DNA of 5,964 nt from Flavobacteriales bacterium (GTDB lineage Bacteria > Bacteroidota > Bacteroidia > Flavobacteriales > UA16). Where the stretch lies: contig JAURKF010000222.1 of assembly GCA_030831885.1 (NCBI GenBank), forward strand, positions 1 through 5,964, given 5' to 3'. The notes under the pieces were generated by a model that saw nothing but the letters and a program-made list of their open reading frames with translations, searched no databases and had not been told where the DNA came from. This document shows, in pieces, positions 1-5,964 of this stretch; positions within the stretch are counted from its first letter, which is position 1, and the number at the start of each line of letters is the position of its first letter. The translations under genes and the position numbers were made by a program.

Positions 1-837
1 AATAACACAGGGGTGTATTGGAACACCGCCGTACGCGAATACAGTGTAAACAACATCCCCGCAGGCAGCGTGGGAAGTTCTTCTCTCTTGCAGCCTTTTG
101 GCAGCGCACTTACACGTGTCGGTCAGATGACCAACAACCGACAGGGATTAAACCTGAATGTGCAAGCGAAGATTCAACGATTAAAGATTAGCGCAGGCAT
201 CGGCTCTTCCGCAGAAATTAATCCTGCAGCATCGGTCATTACCATTGGTCACCCGGTGAATCAATTTACGCGTTCACGCTTCTGGCGCTGGAATTTCCCG
301 TCGAACATTGGCCCGTATAGCCGCTACTCAGACATCTACCGCGATGTATACGAAACCATCAAACTGAGTGACGACTCGATGGGCGTGGTGATTAACAAGA
401 AGTTCTTCAACTCGGCCGAGATGCAGTTGAAGTATGAGCATGATATTGCAGGACACGAAAGTTATTTCTTCGCTTTATTGCAAGCCAACAGCTGCTCGCG
501 TGAATGGTCGCCCATCACAGTAACCACCGAAAAAGCGTATGTGCGTCAGTACTCGAGCGAACTCGAATGGTACTTCCGCATCACACCTCGCTTCCTCTTC
601 AATGCCTACGCAGGCATCGAGCGAACGCTGGGCAATTATGTTACGGAAATCAGTCAAGAAACTTTTCGTCCCCTCAACCAATACGGCAAAGGCTTCGGTG
701 TCGGAGGCGATTTCGATTTAGGAAAAAACACCCGACTCTATGTGCGCCATCGCTGGTATTCATTTGAAGATACCAGCTACTCGCTCGATGCATTCCGAGG
801 AAGAGAAGTTGTTGTTGAACTCAAAGCATTCTTTTAA
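1..837 (+). CDS. Outer-membrane beta-barrel protein, C-terminal part (5' end outside window)
   Basis: The frame is open from base 1 and ends at TAA 835-837, giving the last 278 residues of a longer protein. The GTG at 13 is only an internal Val codon. The protein is rich in alternating aromatic, polar and Gly residues, as in transmembrane beta-strands (for example around SSELEWYFRITPRFLFNAYA), and it ends in VVVELKAFF. A terminal Phe on an amphipathic strand is the usual recognition signal for Bam-dependent outer-membrane insertion. It lacks the typical C-terminal features of a SusC/TonB-dependent receptor. Near the visible start, residues 41-48 (GQMTNNRQ) match a motif in the next gene, suggesting paralogy. 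The signal peptide and N-terminus are not in the window. The next gene starts immediately after the stop, so the two are probably co-transcribed. I do not recognise the family; a passive channel or an anchor for surface proteins is possible, but this is inference. Confidence 0.8.
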   Translation, partial: NNTGVYWNTAVREYSVNNIPAGSVGSSSLLQPFGSALTRVGQMTNNRQGLNLNVQAKIQRLKISAGIGSSAEINPAASVITIGHPVNQFTRSRFWRWNFPSNIGPYSRYSDIYRDVYETIKLSDDSMGVVINKKFFNSAEMQLKYEHDIAGHESYFFALLQANSCSREWSPITVTTEKAYVRQYSSELEWYFRITPRFLFNAYAGIERTLGNYVTEISQETFRPLNQYGKGFGVGGDFDLGKNTRLYVRHRWYSFEDTSYSLDAFRGREVVVELKAFF

Positions 838-2568
838 ATGAAGATGAACATTAAACATATAGCACTCGCTACTGCACTGGGGGTTGCCTTGCAAACCTCG
901 GCGCAGCAAGACACACGCAAAATCACCTTTGTTGGGGCAGCGCGCGCTCAATTCTTCAGCGACCATTACAATTCGTATTATGAAGAAGACACTGTGACCA
1001 CTGCCAAAATCAATAGTGGTAATACGCTGGTTGATCTTGGGGTGAACATACGCCCCAACCCTCAAATGGAAATTCAAAGTATGGTGCGTGTACGCAACGA
1101 CTACGGTGGATTTTGGGGAGCAGGTGTGAGCTTCGATGTGCGACAACTTTACGTGAAAGGCGTTGCGGGCGGCATTGTGCGTTACCAACTCGGCGACATC
1201 AACTACAAGCTCACGCCCTACACGTTGTGGAACAGCAATCAGGAAATGATCAGCGGTGTGCCGTTTCTTCTGCAACAGCAAACCAATGTAGTAAACTACG
1301 ATCACTTCTACTACAACGACAACAGCTGGCGTCAGCAAGGCGCTTCAGCTGAAGTAGGATTCGAGTTTGCGAAGTGGATCAAAGAGATTGGAATTAAAAC
1401 AGTGGCAACACGTGTCAAGACTACCGATTTCAGCCAAACGAACGACCGTATCTTCAGCGGTGTGAACGTAAGTCTTATTCAAAGCGATTACTTGCGATTC
1501 GGTTTCAACTATGTGAACGTGTTCGATATCTATGGCACATCGCGCAGCACAACTACATTCCATCACCCCGTAATGACTGCCACGATGGGCTACAGACGCA
1601 CAATAGGCAACTGGAAGCACTCCATCGACGCCGAAGCCGGACAATCCAAATGGTATTACCGCGAAGCATCGTCCGACAGTGTTCCCGATTGGCAAGGTCA
1701 ATTTGCGGATGTGAAATATGGAATGCATCACACCTCGTTAGGTTTCTATGGAGTCTTGCAGCTCAAGTATGTCTCGTCCGACTTCAGAAGCATGGGCGCG
1801 CAAACCAAGCGCGTTAACTTCAACGGACAGTTGAACGCATTTCAACGCGTAGGCAACGAACAGGCTCTGCGCCCGGTAAGCATGATCGACCTCATGCGCG
1901 AGTCCGGTTTATATACCACACAATTGCAAACCAACCTCATGGCCATTTCGCCACAATACGACAACATTACGCCCTATGGCGAAGCGACACCCAATCGTCA
2001 AGCCATGGTGCTTTCGGCAGGCTACAACAAAAAGGACAGTCCATACAATGCCCAATTTGCCTACTACCGTGGAATGGAAGTGCGTGGTGAGGGGACATCA
2101 ACTCTGCGCAACTTCGAACGCTACGAAGTGAATGCCACGATGAACGCTAAAAAATACATCGGCAATAACGAACGTGATGCCACGGTATCTATTCGCTTGC
2201 GTAATGACCGCACGACACGCCAAGGTAGCGAATCGGTACCCGCCATCGACCTCACTTCGCGAACACTTACAGCAGGCATCGACTATGAATGGCAAAAGCA
2301 ATGGCACGTGCTTGCAGCATTTCAAATGCTCGACTACAATGGATTCGAATTGCGCGCCGATCGCAACGAGAGCCAGCAGATCTTTAACTTCACCGAATTG
2401 AATCTAAAAGGAACGGAACAACTTGCCTCCATCGGAGCGAAATACAACTTCAGTGATAAGTCCTTTCTAAGTGTACAGTACTATCAATTCCTCAATAGCA
2501 CAACAAAACTTAACGAAGCATTATACACCAACAAGCAATGGATGTTGTTATACCAAATCAATTTCTGA
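838..2568 (+). CDS. Outer-membrane beta-barrel protein, porin-like, unknown function
   Basis: This is a complete 576-residue protein. Residues 1-22 form a Sec signal peptide (basic MKMNIKH, then hydrophobic IALATALGVAL) with probable signal peptidase I cleavage after TSA, leaving Gln23. The rest is continuous beta-strand-type sequence with many Tyr/Phe/Trp and Gly residues and no long helices, ending in MLLYQINF with a terminal Phe, which fits an outer-membrane barrel. Central motifs include GAQTKR (about 319-324) and YGEATPNRQ (380-388). The second resembles GQMTNNRQ in the upstream gene, and the last 45 residues of both proteins align without gaps in layout. The ATG at 838 directly follows the upstream TAA; ATG 844 is an alternative start giving a protein two residues shorter. 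There is no Shine-Dalgarno sequence, so translation may be coupled. No TonB box, plug domain or SusC signature was seen. Passage of oligosaccharides is inferred only from the neighbouring genes. Confidence 0.85.
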   Translation: MKMNIKHIALATALGVALQTSAQQDTRKITFVGAARAQFFSDHYNSYYEEDTVTTAKINSGNTLVDLGVNIRPNPQMEIQSMVRVRNDYGGFWGAGVSFDVRQLYVKGVAGGIVRYQLGDINYKLTPYTLWNSNQEMISGVPFLLQQQTNVVNYDHFYYNDNSWRQQGASAEVGFEFAKWIKEIGIKTVATRVKTTDFSQTNDRIFSGVNVSLIQSDYLRFGFNYVNVFDIYGTSRSTTTFHHPVMTATMGYRRTIGNWKHSIDAEAGQSKWYYREASSDSVPDWQGQFADVKYGMHHTSLGFYGVLQLKYVSSDFRSMGAQTKRVNFNGQLNAFQRVGNEQALRPVSMIDLMRESGLYTTQLQTNLMAISPQYDNITPYGEATPNRQAMVLSAGYNKKDSPYNAQFAYYRGMEVRGEGTSTLRNFERYEVNATMNAKKYIGNNERDATVSIRLRNDRTTRQGSESVPAIDLTSRTLTAGIDYEWQKQWHVLAAFQMLDYNGFELRADRNESQQIFNFTELNLKGTEQLASIGAKYNFSDKSFLSVQYYQFLNSTTKLNEALYTNKQWMLLYQINF

Positions 2569-2570
2569 GT

Positions 2571-3563
2571 ATGAAAAACACACGATACCTCTTTCTCTTG
2601 TCAATCGTTGCTTTGCTTCAGGCGTGCAAGCAGGAAGACACCTTCGATGGCCCAAGCCTGGAAGACATTTACGGTCCGTTCTTCATCGAAGAAGCACTCA
2701 CCATCAGCGACGATTCACTCGACCTGGCTGCCGGTGAATCCGCACACTTCCATGCGTCCTTCTCTAAGAACCTCAACTGGATAGTGGAAATACATGGACT
2801 TTCTTCAGGTGCTGTGCATCGGCATGAGGAGTTCTCAAGCGTTGTTGACTTCAACTGGAATGGTTCTACCACGGTACTTCCTATGTTCCGTCAGGAAACA
2901 TGCGAAGTGATGCTCACATTCGAAACGCAACAAGACACCATCCGCGACACACTCGATGTTCTTTCTATACGTCCTGCGCAAGGATTTGTACTGTCGGACT
3001 TCGAAGGGGGCCTCAACCCGGGTTGGGTGCCGTTCATCCAATCGGGCGCCAATATGAGTTTCGCGGTGCGCAACGACGGAATGGCCGCACAAGGCAATAA
3101 CTATTACGAAATGGCCGGAGCTGTTACCTGGGACTGGCTCATTGGCATGATTGATATGCCCGCATCTGCCTACAATGTAGAGCACTTGCCGTTGAGCAAC
3201 AATCCGAATGAAGTCTATTTTAATACGATGTTATACAAGCCTGCGGCCTACGACAACGGACTTATGCTCTTCCAATTCAGAGAAGATGATAACGGTGACG
3301 GTAATTACTCCAGTGGCACAGAAGACATGTGGTCGTTTCAGGTATCAGGCGGTGCCGACGGTTGGTCAACCATCAGTCGCAAATACGAGGATATTGTTGC
3401 ATTGGTGAATGGTCAGGAAACTGCGCCCACAGGCAATGGCTTGCATGAGCCTGATAAAATCGTGCAAGTATCGGTGCTATTTCTTGCCAACCCGGCATCC
3501 GGCTTTTCGCAAGCCTATCTCGATTACATGACATTCACTGAAGGAGGACCGTTGCAACCATGA
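2571..3563 (+). CDS. Outer-membrane lipoprotein, probable surface glycan-binding protein
   Basis: The protein has 330 residues. The N-terminus (MKNTRYLFLLSIVALLQAC) is a lipoprotein signal with Cys19 as the predicted lipidation site. KQED directly after Cys resembles the Lys/acidic lipoprotein export signal that sends Bacteroidota lipoproteins to the cell surface. Residues about 35-135 look like an Ig-like beta-sandwich. Residues about 138-325 look like a jelly-roll carbohydrate-binding module, opening with VLSDFEGG, holding an acidic DDNGDGNY loop at 239-246, and closing with QAYLDYMTF, a DNI-like final strand. No catalytic motif was seen. An ATG at 2538 would extend the frame by 11 residues, but it lies inside the upstream gene and would put polar residues before the signal peptide, so ATG 2571 is chosen, two bases after the upstream stop. 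Context (GH3, another binding-module protein) supports glycan capture at the surface. The ligand is unknown. Confidence 0.8.
   Translation: MKNTRYLFLLSIVALLQACKQEDTFDGPSLEDIYGPFFIEEALTISDDSLDLAAGESAHFHASFSKNLNWIVEIHGLSSGAVHRHEEFSSVVDFNWNGSTTVLPMFRQETCEVMLTFETQQDTIRDTLDVLSIRPAQGFVLSDFEGGLNPGWVPFIQSGANMSFAVRNDGMAAQGNNYYEMAGAVTWDWLIGMIDMPASAYNVEHLPLSNNPNEVYFNTMLYKPAAYDNGLMLFQFREDDNGDGNYSSGTEDMWSFQVSGGADGWSTISRKYEDIVALVNGQETAPTGNGLHEPDKIVQVSVLFLANPASGFSQAYLDYMTFTEGGPLQP
3285..3323 (+). other. Acidic DxNxDG loop, possible calcium site in the lipoprotein
   Basis: Residues 239-251 of the lipoprotein encoded at 2571-3563 read DDNGDGNYSSGTE. Asp239, Asn241, Asp243 and Gly244 fit the D-x-N-x-D-G start of a calcium-binding loop. 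The acidic residue that would complete an EF-hand loop (Glu251) is one place later than the classical position 12, so a loop between beta-strands is more likely than a true EF-hand. Calcium binding is inferred. Confidence 0.45.
3541..3547 (+). promoter_or_regulatory. Shine-Dalgarno-like AAGGAGG before the two-module binding protein
   Basis: AAGGAGG lies 12 bases before ATG 3560 and 15 before ATG 3563. It is a near-perfect anti-Shine-Dalgarno complement, while the other starts in this window have none. It also encodes the Glu-Gly-Gly near the end of the upstream lipoprotein, so it may be chance. The spacing is slightly long for an optimal site. Confidence 0.4.
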
Positions 3564-4786
3564 TGATGCGCATTACAACAGCGATCGCTGCCATGCTCGT
3601 GTTGCAAGCAAATGCGCAAGTGAAGCCTTTGGCATTGTATGATCGTGAAGACTGGCCTGCTGCAGGCCCACTCACGGGGCTTGGTGCGACATCCATATAC
3701 AACGAAGCTATCAGCACTGAGATTTGGTTTACTCAAAACACTTCGTGCATACGACTGAATTCTGAAACAGGCAATGCCTCAAGCGGGTCAAGTAATATGC
3801 GCATTCAATGGGACAAGCCCGGTGGCGGATGTGACTGGGTAGGCATGGGCATTGGCTGGGCCGGATGGTCGGGAAAAGACTTCTCCCAAATCACCAACCG
3901 TGCAGCTATTGCTTTTGAAGTGCGATCCAATACAGGTCCGATGAAAGGCCTGCCCTGGGCAATCGGTTTCGAAGACTTCAACGGAGAACAAGCCTGGACC
4001 GGTTTCTCTCCCTCCATGATTGAAGGAAAGGTTATCACCGATCAGTGGACCACCGTGCGGGTGCCGCTCGAGAATTTCCCGTTTGAAGCGCGCGACGTGG
4101 ATGTAACGTCCATCAAACAAGTCATCATGCAATTCGAATCATCAGGTAATGTTTCGATGGATAACATCCGAATAGAACCATATAAATCGCGTGGCAGACA
4201 AGAGGCCACCCTAAAGACTATGGGTGGGATTTCTTTTGATGGAGTAATCAACATCGCAGATTCGGCTATGACGTTATTCGAACTTGAAGGCCATAAGCTT
4301 TTCATCGGCAGCAACCAAGATTTTCTAATCCTGGGAGGTGTCATTTTCGATGAGTCACCTTTGATTAACACACGCGAAGGAAAAGACATCTGGAACGGTG
4401 ATGCTTTTGAAATTGCCTTCAGCACGCGCAGCGGATTAAATCCGAAGAGGGCAATCTTTTATGCTGACGACCGCCATTTGGGTATTCGTCTGAGCAAATC
4501 ACCGAAAATTTGGGACTGGACACGCTCTCAGGCCGTAAATGCAGAAGTGAAAACCACTCGAATAAGTGACAGGATATACTCTTTTGAATGCATGATTCCA
4601 TGGAAAGAACTATCCACCGAGCCATGGCAAGAAGGCGGTGATTATTCATTGGAGCTCGCGGTGGATTTGGCAGACAAGGAAAGTGTACGTCAAACACAAA
4701 TACGATGGAATTCGATTGATAAAGAAGGCTTCCACGCCTCTCCCTCTTTATGGGGAAGGCTTTTCATCCAACCATCAACCCGATAA
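3560..4786 (+). CDS. Secreted protein with two carbohydrate-binding modules (CBM11/CIA30-like plus CBM9-like)
   Basis: The protein has 408 residues and begins with a Sec signal (MMMRITTAIAAMLVLQANA), with probable cleavage after Ala19 leaving Gln20. Residues about 25-207 resemble the galactose-binding-like fold of CBM11/CIA30-type modules: MRIQWD (80-85), GIGWAGWSGKD (97-107), LPWAIGFEDFNGEQAWTGF (131-149), and the closing IKQVIMQFESSGNVSMDNIRI (185-205 region). Residues about 222-405 resemble the CBM9-like domain of xylanases and related enzymes: DIWNGDAFEIAF (276-287), MIPWKEL (345-351) and SPSLWGRLF near the end. No hydrolase domain or catalytic acid pair was seen, so it is probably a binding protein. 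Cys63 and Cys91 could form a disulphide in the first module. Three ATGs in a row (3560, 3563, 3566) leave the exact start open; ATG 3560 overlaps the upstream TGA by four bases, which suggests translational coupling. The final location is periplasmic or extracellular; no C-terminal sorting domain was seen. Confidence 0.75.
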   Translation: MMMRITTAIAAMLVLQANAQVKPLALYDREDWPAAGPLTGLGATSIYNEAISTEIWFTQNTSCIRLNSETGNASSGSSNMRIQWDKPGGGCDWVGMGIGWAGWSGKDFSQITNRAAIAFEVRSNTGPMKGLPWAIGFEDFNGEQAWTGFSPSMIEGKVITDQWTTVRVPLENFPFEARDVDVTSIKQVIMQFESSGNVSMDNIRIEPYKSRGRQEATLKTMGGISFDGVINIADSAMTLFELEGHKLFIGSNQDFLILGGVIFDESPLINTREGKDIWNGDAFEIAFSTRSGLNPKRAIFYADDRHLGIRLSKSPKIWDWTRSQAVNAEVKTTRISDRIYSFECMIPWKELSTEPWQEGGDYSLELAVDLADKESVRQTQIRWNSIDKEGFHASPSLWGRLFIQPSTR

Positions 4787-4804
4787 AGAATACTATTCGT
4801 TCGT

Positions 4805-5964
4805 ATGAAGAAGTCCATTTTCGTTCTCATTCTATTTCTGACATTGGGATGCACTGCACAAAAGGCATCGAAAAAGAATGCTCCCGTTATTCCCGCACCG
4901 ATCGACATTGAAACGCTCATTTCGCAGATGACCATCGAAGAGAAAGTGGGACAAATGACACAGATTAATCTTGATGTTGTATGTGAAGGCAGCATTTATA
5001 ATCTCGTGGAGCCGCATCATATTCAACCATCGAAATTGCAAGAAGCAATAACTAAATGGCATGTAGGATCGGTGCTTAACTGCGGTGGTCATGCCTACCC
5101 GTTGAAACAGTGGCATGAACTCATCGGAGAAATTCAGCGTGTCGCTTCTACCCAAGGCCGACTGAAGATTCCGATTTTGTATGGCATCGATGCTATTCAT
5201 GGCGCCAACTACATGATAGGTGCTACCCTCTTTCCACAACAACTGGGGCAAGCAGCCACGTTCAATCCGGAGTTGGTGAAACGCGGTGCCTCCATAACGG
5301 CGTATGAAACACGCGCAGCAGGCATACCGTGGAACTTCTCGCCGGTGCTCGATGTAGGCCGAAATCCTAATTGGTCGCGCTTCTTCGAAACATATGGCGA
5401 AGACCCTATGGTATGCTCCATCATGGGACGAGCCTGTGTGCAAGGCTATCAGGGCAATAGCTCATATGAAATCGGTGGGCAACCCAATGCCACGCATGTA
5501 GCCGCATGCATGAAGCACTTCCTCGGCTATAGTGGAGCTCGCACCGGCAAAGACCGCACGCCGGCTATCATCAGCGATATAGAACTGCGTCAGATCTTCA
5601 TGCCCTCGTTTCAAGCAGCCATCAACGAAGGTGCGATGAGTGTGATGATTAATAGCGGTGAAATAAACGGCATTCCCGTGCACGCTAATCCCGCCATTCT
5701 CACGCAACTGTTGCGCAACGAAATGGGCTTTAGAGGCGTTGCAGTTACCGACTGGGAAGACGTGATGAAGCTGCATCAGATACACAAGGTGACAGCCAAT
5801 AACAAAGAATCGGTGAAAGCCGCCGTGGATGCAGGTATCGATTTGTGCATGGTGCCCAACGATTTTGAATTCGCACGTCATCTCATCGAATTGGTGAAGG
5901 AAGGAAAAATAGCGGAGGCTCGCTTGAATGAATCCGTCCGACGTTTGTTGGTGATGAAGCGTGA
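4805..5964 (+). CDS. Glycoside hydrolase family 3 beta-glycosidase (beta-glucosidase-like), 3' end outside window
   Basis: The first 386 residues are present and the frame is open at the window end. They cover the signal region and nearly all of the (alpha/beta)8 domain of GH3, which removes terminal beta-linked sugars with retention of configuration. Using barley exohydrolase ExoI as guide, the sugar-pocket residues are visible: Asp129 in YGIDAIHG, Arg192 in WSRFFETYGEDP, Lys237-His238 in CMKHFLGY, and the nucleophile Asp316 in VAVTDWEDV. The acid/base Glu belongs to the second domain beyond the window. The N-terminus (MKKSIFVLILFLTLGC) can be read as a lipoprotein signal with Cys16, or as a signal peptidase I site after CTA leaving Gln19. 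No acidic surface-export stretch follows Cys16, so a periplasm-facing location is likely. ATG 4805 is 18 bases after the previous stop, with no clear Shine-Dalgarno. Beta-glucosidase is the likeliest activity, but GH3 also includes beta-xylosidases and others. Confidence 0.93.
   Translation, partial: MKKSIFVLILFLTLGCTAQKASKKNAPVIPAPIDIETLISQMTIEEKVGQMTQINLDVVCEGSIYNLVEPHHIQPSKLQEAITKWHVGSVLNCGGHAYPLKQWHELIGEIQRVASTQGRLKIPILYGIDAIHGANYMIGATLFPQQLGQAATFNPELVKRGASITAYETRAAGIPWNFSPVLDVGRNPNWSRFFETYGEDPMVCSIMGRACVQGYQGNSSYEIGGQPNATHVAACMKHFLGYSGARTGKDRTPAIISDIELRQIFMPSFQAAINEGAMSVMINSGEINGIPVHANPAILTQLLRNEMGFRGVAVTDWEDVMKLHQIHKVTANNKESVKAAVDAGIDLCMVPNDFEFARHLIELVKEGKIAEARLNESVRRLLVMKR

Noticed and set aside
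13..15. GTG as a possible start of the first gene
   Set aside because: The frame is open to base 1, and the sequence after it is mid-barrel without a signal peptide, so it is an internal Val codon of a truncated gene.
1..837. The first gene as a SusC-type TonB-dependent receptor
   Set aside because: The visible C-terminal part lacks the typical SusC end, and it shares its motif with the second, smaller barrel, which has no plug domain; only the missing N-terminus could settle this fully.
760..1338. Long open frame on the - strand (192 codons)
   Set aside because: It lies antisense to the second barrel, which has a clear signal peptide and barrel features; the translated product shows no recognisable domain.
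2538..2570. Upstream ATG that would extend the lipoprotein by 11 residues
   Set aside because: It lies inside the preceding barrel gene and would put polar residues in front of a well-formed lipoprotein signal; ATG 2571 gives the expected signal length.
4787..4804. Possible promoter or terminator between the two-module protein and GH3
   Set aside because: The gap is only 18 bases, has no inverted repeat with a T-run, and shows no convincing match to the Bacteroidota TAnnTTTG -7 element.
4832..5443. Long open frame on the - strand (203 codons)
   Set aside because: It is antisense to the GH3 gene, whose motifs are unmistakable; its Cys/His/Arg-rich product looks like a shadow translation.
5462..5881. 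Open frame on the - strand (139 codons)
   Set aside because: Also antisense to the GH3 catalytic domain, including the nucleophile codon; no independent support.

Overview
The window looks like part of a Bacteroidota genome (a Cytophagia/Flavobacteriia-type environmental lineage is plausible, but I cannot fix the genus). The evidence is the mix of proteins: outer-membrane beta-barrels ending in Phe, two signal peptides whose predicted cleavage leaves Gln at +1, a lipoprotein whose Cys is followed by an acidic surface-export-like stretch, and a family-3 glycoside hydrolase with Bacteroidota-like motifs. Start codons mostly lack Shine-Dalgarno sequences. Base composition looks even, at about half G+C, with no sign of a recent insertion.

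All five genes are on the + strand and almost touch. In order they are: (1) the 3' part of an outer-membrane beta-barrel gene, 1-837; (2) a complete 576-residue beta-barrel, 838-2568, starting on the base after the previous stop; (3) a 330-residue lipoprotein with a probable Ca-binding, glycan-binding beta-sandwich, 2571-3563; (4) a 408-residue exported protein with two predicted carbohydrate-binding modules and no catalytic domain, 3560-4786, overlapping gene 3 by four bases; (5) the 5' part of a GH3 beta-glycosidase, 4805 to the window end. The spacings of 0, 2, -4 and 18 nt indicate one transcript. No promoter, terminator, RNA gene, repeat, mobile element or CRISPR array was seen, and no gap longer than 18 nt exists.

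The likely theme is capture and breakdown of a polysaccharide, probably a beta-glucan-like substrate. The lipoprotein and the two-module protein would bind glycan, GH3 would release monosaccharide from oligosaccharides, and the barrels would sit in the outer membrane for passage or anchoring. The two barrels share a G-x-x-T-x-N-R-Q motif and a similar C-terminal end, so they look like diverged tandem paralogues. No SusC/SusD pair is visible here, although one could lie outside the window. The GH3 and carbohydrate-binding calls rest on visible motifs; the barrel functions are unknown.
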